Below the pieces are notes generated by a model. That model did not search any database. It saw nothing but the letters and a program-made list of their open reading frames with translations, and had not been told where the DNA came from. Below, piece by piece: positions 1-7,625 of a stretch of DNA of 64,000 nt (its first letter is position 1; each line of letters starts with the position of its first letter). Position numbers and translations under genes: made by a program. Source of the DNA: Bradyrhizobium xenonodulans (lineage in GTDB: Bacteria > Pseudomonadota > Alphaproteobacteria > Rhizobiales > Xanthobacteraceae); assembly GCF_027594865.1 (NCBI RefSeq), contig NZ_CP089391.1, positions 1,704,501 through 1,768,500 of the forward strand, read 5' to 3'.

Positions 1-2
1 GC

Positions 3-1379
3 GGCGGCGCGGGGACGCGATTGTGGCCAGCTTCGCGCGAGGTGCGACCGAAGCAGTTCCTGCCGCTATTCGGAACGCGCTCCACCTTCCAGGACACGCT
101 GCGCCGCGTCTCCGGTGGGCTGTTCGATCGTCCGATCGTCATCACCAATGCGTCCTATCGCTTCATGGTGCTGGAGCAACTCGCAGAGATCGGCATCGAG
201 GCCGATGTGTTGCTGGAGCCGATGCGGCGTGACTCCGGGCCTGCGATTGCGGCCGGCGCAGCTTTTGCGCAGAACCGCGACAACGATGCGATCGTGCTGG
301 CGCTAGCGGCCGATCACGTCGTGCCCAACGACGCTGCGTTTGTCGCGGCGTGCCGGCAGGGGCTGGTCGCCGCGGGCGAAGGGCGCATCGTCACCTTCGG
401 CGTCAAGCCGGAACGGCCGGCGACCGAATATGGTTACATCAACCCCGGTGAAGCGGTCGCGGGCGAGGTGCGCGCGGTCGCGAAATTCGTTGAGAAGCCG
501 GACGCAATGAAGGCGGCCGACTACGTCAATTCAGGCTATCTCTGGAACAGCGGTAACTTCATGTTTCCTGCAGCCCTGCTGCTCGATGAATATCGCAAGG
601 TCGACGCGGCGAGCGTGGAGGCAGTTTCCAACGCGGTCGCTAACGCCGGCCGCGATCTCGGCTTCGTCACGCTGGAGCCGAAGGCGTTCGCTTCCGCCAA
701 TGCGATCTCGATCGACTATGCGGTGATGGAAAAGACCTCGCGCGCCGCAGTCGTTCCGGTGTCCTGCGGCTGGTCCGATGTCGGCTCCTGGCGTGCGGTG
801 TGGGAATTGTCGGAGAAGGATGCGCAAGGCAATGCCGCGCACGGCACCGCTGTGTTCGAAGACTCGCGCAACTGCAACGTCACCACCGACCAGGCGCTGG
901 TCGCGCTCGAAGGCGTCGACGATCTGGTCGTGGTGGCGACTGTGGACGCGGTCCTCGTCTCGCGCCAGAAGGATGCCAACGGCCTGAAGCGCCTGGTGAC
1001 CAAGCTCAAGACGGTCGCGCCGAAGGTCACCGAGGAGCATCTCAAGGTGCATCGCCCGTGGGGCAGCTATCAGTCGATCGATAACGGGGTGCGCCACCAG
1101 GTCAAGCGCATCGTGGTCAAGCCGGGAGGGCGGCTGTCGCTGCAGAAGCACCATCATCGCGCCGAGCACTGGATCGTGGTTCGTGGTGCCGCCCGCGTCA
1201 CTGTCAACGAGACCGTCAAGACGGTGCACGAGAACGAGTCGATCTACATCCCGATGGGCGCGGTGCACCGGATGGAGAATCCCGGCAAGATCATGCTGGA
1301 ACTGATCGAGGTCCAGACTGGCAGCTATCTCGGGGAAGATGACATCATCCGGATTGAAGACGACTATCTTCGCTCGTGA
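3..1379 (+). CDS. manC: Mannose-1-phosphate guanylyltransferase / mannose-6-phosphate isomerase (type II PMI), 5' truncated by window edge
   Basis: Makes GDP-mannose from mannose-1-phosphate and GTP in the cytoplasm, and in bifunctional members also interconverts fructose-6-P and mannose-6-P. The frame is open to the first bases of the window and reads GGAGTRLWPASREVRPKQFL, the N-terminal nucleotide-binding signature of the family (GGxGTRLWP), so only a few residues are missing on the left. The nucleotidyltransferase domain covers about the first 340 residues. The last 110 form the cupin isomerase domain (HRPWGSY, KPGGRLSLQKHHHRAEHW, IPMGAVHRMEN). It should supply GDP-mannose to gmd and fcl, which lie 10.5 kb downstream on the same strand beyond a phage-like insertion. 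The TTG at 21 is internal, not the start. Confidence 0.95.
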   Translation, partial: GGAGTRLWPASREVRPKQFLPLFGTRSTFQDTLRRVSGGLFDRPIVITNASYRFMVLEQLAEIGIEADVLLEPMRRDSGPAIAAGAAFAQNRDNDAIVLALAADHVVPNDAAFVAACRQGLVAAGEGRIVTFGVKPERPATEYGYINPGEAVAGEVRAVAKFVEKPDAMKAADYVNSGYLWNSGNFMFPAALLLDEYRKVDAASVEAVSNAVANAGRDLGFVTLEPKAFASANAISIDYAVMEKTSRAAVVPVSCGWSDVGSWRAVWELSEKDAQGNAAHGTAVFEDSRNCNVTTDQALVALEGVDDLVVVATVDAVLVSRQKDANGLKRLVTKLKTVAPKVTEEHLKVHRPWGSYQSIDNGVRHQVKRIVVKPGGRLSLQKHHHRAEHWIVVRGAARVTVNETVKTVHENESIYIPMGAVHRMENPGKIMLELIEVQTGSYLGEDDIIRIEDDYLRS

Positions 1380-1567
1380 GGGGCGCTTGCATGCCAGACT
1401 ATCCGTCGCGGTATTTGCCGAGGTGTATAGATCGCGTGGGCATTGCTGTCGTTGGTCGCGACAGAGATCTGATCTCAGCGCCGGGCACGCATCGGTCCAC
1501 CCGCGAGGCCGTAATTCCCGATGTCCCGGACAAAGCAACAATCCGTTTGATTGTGTGGATTGAGCTC

Positions 1568-1735
1568 TCGAACGAGACGAAGATCTCGCGTGCCTGCACA
1601 TAGACTTCAGCGATGCGCATCGAAGCCATAGGCCGCAAGGCGGGCATCGATTTCGGTTGCAGCGACAGGTTTCAAAAGCCCTGTGGCGCAACAATCCGTA
1701 TCGCTCGATCTCCTAGGAAAGTTCAGCGACAGAGT
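1568..1735 (-). pseudogene. Decayed tandem copy of the neighbouring phage-type gene (copy A)
   Basis: Two blocks match copy B on the same strand in the same order. Bases 1568-1655 resemble 1811-1906, and about 1671-1735 resemble about 2021-2085, with roughly 100 bp missing between them. On the minus strand the first block encodes TEIDARLAAYGFDAHR followed by a stop, and continues in another frame as AEVYVQAREIFVSFESS. Copy B has EIDARPAAYGFYQHAITTEV then YVKAREILVLFEGLL at the matching place. This is therefore a deleted and frameshifted duplicate. The remaining stretch 1380-1567 shows no recognisable gene. Confidence 0.6.
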
Positions 1736-2261
1736 TGGCTGCAGCGCGACGTCGATGTCCGCAGCGCTGCCGGAGCGGCGCGCTTGGTTTGTGCGGCACC
1801 GAGCAGGCCTTCGAACAGGACCAAGATCTCGCGCGCCTTGACGTAGACTTCGGTGGTGATGGCGTGTTGATAGAAGCCATAGGCAGCAGGGCGCGCGTCG
1901 ATTTCACTCGTGCAACTGGATCAATCCGCCAGCTGAGAGTATTTTGCAGCGAGTGGTACTCGGGTCGATCCCGACCATGTCGGTGCGCCGTAGGGCCTCT
2001 CAATCGCCTTTTGGCGATAGGTCTCAAGAAGCTTGTGGCGCAACACGCGGTAGCGCTGAATTTCCCGAGACAGTTCGGCGACGTCGATGGTGAGCAGCCT
2101 TTCGATCGCCGATCGCGGGGCGAGGTCGGCAAAGGTCGCCGCACCTTGTATTGCTTGAGGCTCGCGCCCGGCGGCAGCAAAGGCGGCGGTGCTAATGCCT
2201 CAAAGTCGACCAGCAGCGCGGTTGCGGTGAGCTGGCGCGAGGTAGGGAATGGCCTGTTCAT
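1700..2261 (-). pseudogene. Frameshifted phage-type gene after the ERF gene (copy B), function unknown
   Basis: An ATG at 2261 overlaps the stop of the upstream ERF gene (TGATG), as in translational coupling. The first 39 residues ([25 protein letters not shown]) run in one frame. Well-formed protein then continues in the next frame (AATFADLAPRSAIERLLTID, VAELSREIQRYRVLRHKLLE), meets a stop near 1935, and resumes in a third frame (EIDARPAAYGFYQH, YVKAREILVLFEGLL). Two frameshifts plus a stop indicate a dead gene. The middle part is charged and helical. No family was recognised. An alternative is two or three tiny overlapping genes, but the partial duplicate at 1568-1735 spans the same pieces and argues for one original gene. 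Confidence 0.55.
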
Positions 2262-3448
2262 CACGGTGAGGCCTCCGAACTAGGGCGTGTGGGCAGTGCC
2301 GCGCTGGCGATACCGGCGTTGGTTGGATCGTGGACGGGACTTGCCGTCCACAGCTCCTGCGCGATGGGCAGGGGCGAGATCTGCAGATTGGCCCACCAAG
2401 CGCGCTCGTTGCCTTGCCGGTGAAGCTCGTGGTGATGAGTGCGGCACAGTGGGACCGTGAACTCGTCGCTGACCTTGCGGCCGAGGGCCCTGGGTTGAGC
2501 GAATTTCAGATGGTGGGCATCGCACGGGGTTCGCTGGCAGACGAGGCAGGGCTGTTCGCGGACAAACAACAGATGAGCCTTGCTGCGCTTGCGGGGCGGC
2601 TCCTTGGGATGGGCGAGCCCCGCCTCGGGTGCGGCTGGCAGAGAGGGCTGCAGCGCGGCCTCGGGGCCCTCGGCTGCTAGCGGAAGCGGTTCTGGCGACA
2701 CGCCTTGCGGTTGGTCCAAGGTGGGTGCTTGATCGGCCAGATGGGCCGCAGGACCGGCAGCATCCTCGAGCTTGGTCTGATAGACGGCCTCGACGATCCG
2801 GGCATCTGGCTCCAGAAGGGTGTTCTTGAGCGGGAGGCTGGCCTTGGCCCAAACCAGTAGATCGTTGCTGGTATCAAGGGCTGCGAGCTGGCGCAACAGC
2901 TGCTCCCGAAGCTCAGCGGATTGCGGCGGCTTCAGCACTGGCGCTCGGTTGAGAACGCCCTTGCCGGGCTTGGGTTTGGTATTCAGCGGCGCTTGTGGCT
3001 CCGTGTTCGGCGGACCGGCGACCATATCCGGCGCGTCGAGATCGTCCTCGCCGGCAATCCCGACCAGGGCGAACAAGGCATAGCGGCGGGCATAGGTCAG
3101 CGCCGCCCCCATGCGGTGCGGCGCCTCGACGTCCTTGGCGGCGCAGACCGGCCAGTCTGAGGAGATCCATTCTCCGGAGGCATGGGCCAGCAAGGTGGTG
3201 AGGTGAACGATGCTGGTGGCCGCCTCGATCCGGGTGGTCTGGATGGTGGCGATCTCCTGCTGGCTTAACGTCTTGCGCACGATATCGAGGCCCGCGGCCA
3301 GTGAGGCATAGCGGAAGGTCCGATCGTCATCGCGCAGAAACGGCGAGCGGATCATCGCGGTCTGGGTCTTCTCCGGGTTGGTCAGTTCGGCCTGCGCGCG
3401 GGCCAATGCGGCCGCGAGGGCGCCGATACGCTCACTGGCTTGGTGCAT
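2261..3448 (-). CDS. ERF-family single-strand annealing protein fused to a C-terminal HNH/DUF968-like zinc domain
   Basis: A 395-residue protein. Residues about 8-140 match phage ERF (essential recombination function) proteins, which anneal complementary single strands. The hallmark is [20 protein letters not shown] followed by EDDLDA, with [14 protein letters not shown] earlier. Residues 140-290 are a Pro/Ala-rich linker. Residues about 293-362 carry [25 protein letters not shown] and WW, i.e. Cys301, Cys304, His312-313, Cys335 and His338-343, like HNH-type phage proteins such as DUF968. I chose the ATG at 3448 because it has GGAGAG five bases upstream; it overlaps the YqaJ gene end by 17 bp. 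Coupled to the YqaJ exonuclease it forms a two-component phage recombination system. The nuclease activity of the C-terminus is inferred. Confidence 0.82.
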   Translation of the reverse strand: MHQASERIGALAAALARAQAELTNPEKTQTAMIRSPFLRDDDRTFRYASLAAGLDIVRKTLSQQEIATIQTTRIEAATSIVHLTTLLAHASGEWISSDWPVCAAKDVEAPHRMGAALTYARRYALFALVGIAGEDDLDAPDMVAGPPNTEPQAPLNTKPKPGKGVLNRAPVLKPPQSAELREQLLRQLAALDTSNDLLVWAKASLPLKNTLLEPDARIVEAVYQTKLEDAAGPAAHLADQAPTLDQPQGVSPEPLPLAAEGPEAALQPSLPAAPEAGLAHPKEPPRKRSKAHLLFVREQPCLVCQRTPCDAHHLKFAQPRALGRKVSDEFTVPLCRTHHHELHRQGNERAWWANLQISPLPIAQELWTASPVHDPTNAGIASAALPTRPSSEASP

Positions 3449-4292
3449 GGACGCTCTCCATCTCAATCGGACCAAAGCTGATCGCGCCGGATTTCGCGCG
3501 TTTGGCGCGAAGGCCGTGGCCGATCGCTTCCTTGGCGTCCTCGGGCATCAGCTTTTTGAGCTCGGCCTTGACGAGTTCGTGCTCGCCATGGGCCACGCGG
3601 GTGCGCAAGTAGGTCGCTGCGCAGTCAGCCCATAGATTGGACGAGGTCATGTCGACAACCTTGACGGCGGCCAATCGTGGGCGCGGTGGCTCGATCCCGA
3701 ACAGGACCGGCGGCTCGCCGTTTTGCACGCAGCGCCAGAATTTCTTTTCTGCCGTGAGCAGCAAGTGCTGATACAGCGGATCGGCATGCACGGTGATCTC
3801 GACCCATTTGCCGCCACCGGTGATAATCGACAGCACCGCCGCGCGCGCCGCGATTACCCACATGTTGTGCTGTAGCTGCGCCATATGCTTCTCGGCCGCG
3901 GCTTCCTCGGTAAAGGCCCAGGGCAGCATGAACTTGGCCTCGAAGACCGCACCGGTCAGTTCGACGACACCATCGAGGGTTGCCGCCATCCAGCGATGGA
4001 CGGGATGCCGAACCCGCTTCTGAATGTCGGTGATGGCCTGTCCGGTGCAGTGCTGGTACCAGGTCCGGTTGAGGTCTTCGGTGACGGTGCCGAGCTGCAC
4101 GATCAGGTTGTGCGCAAAATCTTGCGGGGCGAGCTCGCCGCGTTTTTCGCGCCACAGGCGAATGAGCTCGTCCTGGTCATCGCCCATGATGACGCGCGCG
4201 TCCGAGCCGCCGATAAAGGCGCGGCGGTCGTGGGGGTTGAAGGTGAGGATGGGAGGGGGCGCCCCGGCGCCATGGGCTGAAATCGTGGTCAT
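3432..4292 (-). CDS. YqaJ-family viral recombinase/exonuclease
   Basis: A 286-residue protein of the YqaJ (lambda-exonuclease-like, PD-(D/E)XK) family. These resect double-stranded ends to produce the single strands that annealing proteins such as ERF or RecT use. Visible signatures are an N-terminal [15 protein letters not shown] segment, [13 protein letters not shown], and a catalytic arrangement TLDGVV (Asp107) followed by FEAKF (Glu118, Lys120). The start at ATG 4292 is supported by AAGGAG six bases upstream; the frame is open further but without a better site. It overlaps the ERF gene start, so the two are probably co-translated in one short operon running leftward. Confidence 0.85.
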   Translation of the reverse strand: MTTISAHGAGAPPPILTFNPHDRRAFIGGSDARVIMGDDQDELIRLWREKRGELAPQDFAHNLIVQLGTVTEDLNRTWYQHCTGQAITDIQKRVRHPVHRWMAATLDGVVELTGAVFEAKFMLPWAFTEEAAAEKHMAQLQHNMWVIAARAAVLSIITGGGKWVEITVHADPLYQHLLLTAEKKFWRCVQNGEPPVLFGIEPPRPRLAAVKVVDMTSSNLWADCAATYLRTRVAHGEHELVKAELKKLMPEDAKEAIGHGLRAKRAKSGAISFGPIEMESVHAPSQ

Positions 4293-5050
4293 GGGTATCT
4301 CCTTGGCTTGGCAACGCGGCTTGCCGCCGCACCACCAAAAGCCCCGCACCTGCGAGGAGAGAGACCGGGGCCAACAGCCAAGGCCCGGTCGACTCAGTAG
4401 CGCTCCTTTTGGGTGGGAATGCCAGTCCTTTCTGCGGCAAGATTATTGCTCGTTTCGCCCCGAAAAACCTTAATGTTTCAGGACGTTGGAGCGAGCTTTC
4501 CAGGCGCCGCGACGAGCGATAGCCGAGGACCTCGGCCACGGCGTCAATTCGACAAATCGAAGCCAATCGCAGCAACGGCAAGCGCAGTCCGGTGGCACGG
4601 CAAAGCCCAGGTCCAGTCGAAACGCTTTGCGCACGGCGCGGCACCGGACGTCTCCAGGGGGGAGCGAATGTGGTTGCAGCGATTGGGACTTGCCTGGGGT
4701 GTCAGATCGCGCAGGAATCCGTGACGCACCTCGCGGGTGGTGCCCCGTCTCGGCCCGCGTGCGGCGCCTTGCAGGGCTTGAGCGTTATGAGCGAGCCGCC
4801 CCCGGGAAACAGAAGCGGGCGCTTCGATCCTTCCGACGCGAGGGCGGGTGAAGCAGAGAAACCAGACTGGGCTTCATTCGGGAATTTCCGGCTGATGACG
4901 GTCATGACGGCAGCGCGCCGCGACCGTCTCGGTGATGCTGTCGGTCTTCATCAACTCGACAAACTGTCGAGATCACCTAGCGCTGACGGTTCTGGACGTT
5001 GCTGCCGCACTCAGCTGATCGCACATGGGGTGTCTGGGTGCGGCAGTGGA
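4293..5050. other. 758-bp gap between YqaJ gene and glycoside hydrolase
   Basis: No convincing complete gene. It should contain the promoter of the YqaJ-ERF operon (minus strand), but no clear -35/-10 pair was identified. Several overlapping short open frames on both strands do not show consistent protein-like composition. The one recognisable piece is the gene tail at 4756-4851 described separately. The stretch at about 4380-4600 reads on the minus strand as possible broken coding sequence (for example IDAVAEVLGYRSSRRLESSL) without a recognisable family. Confidence 0.5.
4756..4851 (+). pseudogene. Tail of a small unknown protein, related to the tail at 7212-7307
   Basis: The plus-strand frame ends in RVRRLAGLERYERAAPGK then QKRALRSFRREGG and a stop. 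Compared with RLAGLDPYEHSLLAAQKRAF then RSLKSRG ending at 7307, 14 of 27 positions are identical, including RLAGL, YE, QKRA and RS. Both therefore look like remnants of the same small basic protein family. Short proteins ending in a LxRYERxxxxxxKxAIR-like segment recur in rhizobial accessory regions (from memory, unverified). No good start or complete frame is visible upstream here, so it is called a fragment. Confidence 0.4.
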
Positions 5051-6685
5051 TCAATGCTGCGGTCTGGTCAGAATTGAATCCTGTGCCCAAGTGGCGCTAT
5101 TCGACCCAACTGACACGATCTGACCGGGATCGACGCGACCAGTGTTACCAGCCAGATGCTGGTTCAGGAGCGCAAAGCCCTGGCTTGCCAGGAGCGCTGC
5201 GGTCGAGCCATCTGCATGTGAGGCATCTGCCGCGGTGATCGGTGCTGGTACGGCGTTCGAACCGCCTCTGTCGGCGATCAGCTTCCCGATCTGGCTCAAC
5301 AAAGCTGAACTCTGGCCTGCCAGCTCCATGCTTGTGTGGGGCCTAAGCGTAGGCATCCCACTATTGGCGATCGAGTCGCCAAACTGGCTCCGCCATTCAT
5401 GGTCTCGACCTGCGCCGGTCGAAGGATCGGCCACACTAGTCTGCGGCGGTAACGTTGGAATCGGCGTGGCCGCCGGAAGAGTGTTCGCGACGGCAACGAC
5501 CGGTGCGTGCCACGAATCGGTAGTCACCGGTGCGGATGTGGCCTGGGATGTGGGCGCCGGCGTGGATGTGGGCGGGTCGCCGAAATACTTCGCCCACGCC
5601 GCGGCCTCTAGCGGCTTGCGGTCGGCAGAACTGGTGAAACGATATTGTCCACCGGAGTTCGAATCCCAGATGTTCACAAAGCTGACGCGGGCCCCCGATT
5701 GATGCAGCGTGTCCGCCAGCCACTTCACGAATGTCGGATTGTCGGTGAGACGCGCGCCATCATGCGTGTTGCCCGCACCGGTTTCGGCAATCGCGAACGG
5801 CTTGCCCGTCGATTTGGCGAAATCGATCAACTGCTGAAGCGTGGTCGCATGGCCCACGCTGCCATCGAGCGACCATTGGTTGGCGGCCGGGTAGGTGTAG
5901 TAATGTTGAAGGTTGACTGGATCCGACGCCCATTGCTGAACGCTCGAATCGTACACCGGGTGGGACGAGTTGAGGACTTGCCCGCTCTTGTCCCAGTCAT
6001 AGAGGTGTGTCGGCGAGCCGTAGGGAAAGACATCGCCATAGACGTCGGCGGCGATGATATCGACATACTGGTTCCCAGGGTAAGCAGTCTGGATGACATT
6101 GCCGGCGTGGCTGTAGTTGACCACGGTCGGATTCCACGCCACTTGGACGTTCACGCCCTCGGCCTTGCCGGCGGCGTGCAAGACTGTGGAGATGTGCTGG
6201 AAGGCCTTGACCCAATCGCCCCGTGTCGCGGCGTCGTTGCCGGCATAGGACGGCATGGTGTCAATATTCATCTCCCAGCCGGGCCGCCAGATCTGTGTCG
6301 TGAAGCCATTGTCGGCCCAGGCCTTCACCATGCCTTTCAGAACGAAATCATATTTTCCGGCCGCGAAATCCTTGTAGAACTGATCGGGAGTTCCCGAGCC
6401 TGACGCCGTCGAGGTCATCGGCAACCCGATTACCGGGGTAACACTGTTAAGCACAGGCGATTGTGCCATTGAGGCCGCATTCCAGCTCGCCTGACCAACC
6501 CAACCCGAGATGGGCAGGCGCTGATCGCCATATTGGTCGAGAAATTGTGGCCTAGTTTTCATTAGGTCCGAAAAGGCGTTGAAGTTTATTTCGAAACTCG
6601 CCCCCTCACTCGGATCATAGTAGTTTGGGTTACCGACAAAGACGCCGAGCGGAAACGGCGTTGCACCAGTTGCATTCTGAACCAT
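5051..6685 (-). CDS. Glycoside hydrolase of GH26-like (beta-mannanase) type with long unstructured C-terminus
   Basis: A 544-residue protein. Residues about 10-370 look like a (beta/alpha)8 glycoside hydrolase. The acid/base candidate is Glu138 in IWRPGWEMN, the GH26-style position of RPxHEMN. YPGNQYVDIIAADVYG fits a barrel strand, and FAIAETG (Glu301) is a plausible nucleophile. The last 170 residues are rich in Thr, Pro, Ala and Ser and include LLSQIGKLIADRG and LLASQGFALLNQHL, which resemble each other. There is no N-terminal signal peptide, so export, if any, would need a type I or other Sec-independent route. The ATG at 6685 is preceded by GGGGAG 12 bases upstream. Base composition is less GC-rich than the flanking chromosome, suggesting transfer. 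Substrate and exact family are inferred from motifs only. Confidence 0.7.
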   Translation of the reverse strand: MVQNATGATPFPLGVFVGNPNYYDPSEGASFEINFNAFSDLMKTRPQFLDQYGDQRLPISGWVGQASWNAASMAQSPVLNSVTPVIGLPMTSTASGSGTPDQFYKDFAAGKYDFVLKGMVKAWADNGFTTQIWRPGWEMNIDTMPSYAGNDAATRGDWVKAFQHISTVLHAAGKAEGVNVQVAWNPTVVNYSHAGNVIQTAYPGNQYVDIIAADVYGDVFPYGSPTHLYDWDKSGQVLNSSHPVYDSSVQQWASDPVNLQHYYTYPAANQWSLDGSVGHATTLQQLIDFAKSTGKPFAIAETGAGNTHDGARLTDNPTFVKWLADTLHQSGARVSFVNIWDSNSGGQYRFTSSADRKPLEAAAWAKYFGDPPTSTPAPTSQATSAPVTTDSWHAPVVAVANTLPAATPIPTLPPQTSVADPSTGAGRDHEWRSQFGDSIANSGMPTLRPHTSMELAGQSSALLSQIGKLIADRGGSNAVPAPITAADASHADGSTAALLASQGFALLNQHLAGNTGRVDPGQIVSVGSNSATWAQDSILTRPQH

Positions 6686-7073
6686 ATTTTTCTGCTGCTC
6701 CCCTGCTTAATGTTTTGTCTAAGCGGCGAATGCGGGTTTCTGATGTCGTAGTCGACGTATCTTGGCCGCGACTCCGACACGCATCTGTCACCCCTAATCA
6801 TCCAACACGATCGCGGCTCCGGCGAAGACGACTTTGCCGATAGTCACCATCGAAACCGGCAGCCTTGAGGCATCCAGCTCGGCGCAGGATCGCAGGCCAC
6901 GATGACGAGCGCCTGTGAAAAACCCTCTTTGGTTTTTCCCACTCCGGCACTGGATCAGACCAGCGGTCCGATGACCAGTACGATTTGGCTGAGACTATCG
7001 ACTTGATCGTCGTGCCGGCTGTTGGAGTAGGCAAGAATCTCGCTGCAAACGGGATGAGCCGAAGCTTGCGAAG
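6686..7073. other. 388-bp gap upstream of the glycoside hydrolase
   Basis: Presumably carries the hydrolase promoter on the minus strand. I looked for a tts box or nod box and did not find one. Short minus-strand frames around 6800-7030 are not consistent with a whole gene. One of them ends in SMVTIGKVVFAGAAIVLDD before a stop, which may be a leftover gene end. Confidence 0.4.
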
Positions 7074-7307
7074 TTGATGGCAATTAGCTCCAGCCCCGAA
7101 CGTGAGATCGGATCAGAAACGGCACCCGGCATTGCGCGCGCGAAGTGCGACCTCTGGCGCGTGCGACTGGTCCCAGACGATGTTGGCGCTCTAGGGGATG
7201 GCCCGCTCATAGACCTCGCGCTGCGGCTCGCCGGGCTTGATCCCTACGAGCATAGCCTGCTGGCCGCGCAGAAGCGCGCGTTTCGGTCGCTGAAGTCGCG
7301 AGGGTAA
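7074..7307 (+). pseudogene. Small unknown ORF, probably a remnant, sharing its C-terminus with 4756-4851
   Basis: Up to 77 residues, plus strand. The C-terminal part (LIDLALRLAGLDPYEHSLL then AAQKRAFRSLKSRG) is the conserved segment described for 4756-4851. The N-terminal half has no recognised features and no obvious ribosome binding site. It runs opposite to the phage genes around it. It may be an intact small gene, but the neighbouring ERF remnant suggests a decayed block. Confidence 0.35.
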
Positions 7308-7358
7308 GATTGCGAAAGCGCACTTGGCCTCGTTCTGGAGAAAAACTCGCCCACATGT

Positions 7359-7580
7359 CTACCCGTCTGTCTCGGGCTCGATCGTGGTGGCCTGAACCGC
7401 AGCGATCTCATGCTTGGTCAGGCATTTACGTACGATCTCAAATCCCCTGGCCAGCGAGGCATAGCGCAGGTGCGTGGCTCCGCACGGAGTGAAGGCGAGG
7501 CGATAATGGCTGGCTGTCAGGCCCTCTCGGGGGTCGGCCTGCGCCTTGGCCCGTGCGGCGAACGATGTGCTTACGAATCG
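7359..7580 (-). pseudogene. Truncated second copy of the ERF annealing protein N-terminus
   Basis: The minus-strand frame encodes FAARAKAQADPREGL, then RYASLARGFEIVRKCLTKHE and IAAVQATTIEPETDG, and stops at 7359. The intact ERF protein has [20 protein letters not shown] then [10 protein letters not shown] at the matching place, 19 of 30 identical. The copy ends with a stop right after this segment, so the ERF signature region and the HNH domain are missing. It lies just downstream of the terminase gene, which suggests that two related phage recombination modules once existed here. Confidence 0.65.
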
Positions 7581-7625
7581 AGCTCCCTGGTCTTGGTGCG
7601 GATGACATCGGCCAAGCCGCGCGTG

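Noticed and set aside
4177..4644. 155-residue minus-strand frame upstream of and overlapping the YqaJ gene, with a helix-like segment
   Set aside because: Overlaps the well supported YqaJ start and its 3' half is an out-of-frame reading; at most its first third is a gene remnant.
6686..6900. Possible tts box or nod box upstream of the glycoside hydrolase
   Set aside because: Read on the minus strand, no segment fits either consensus well enough.
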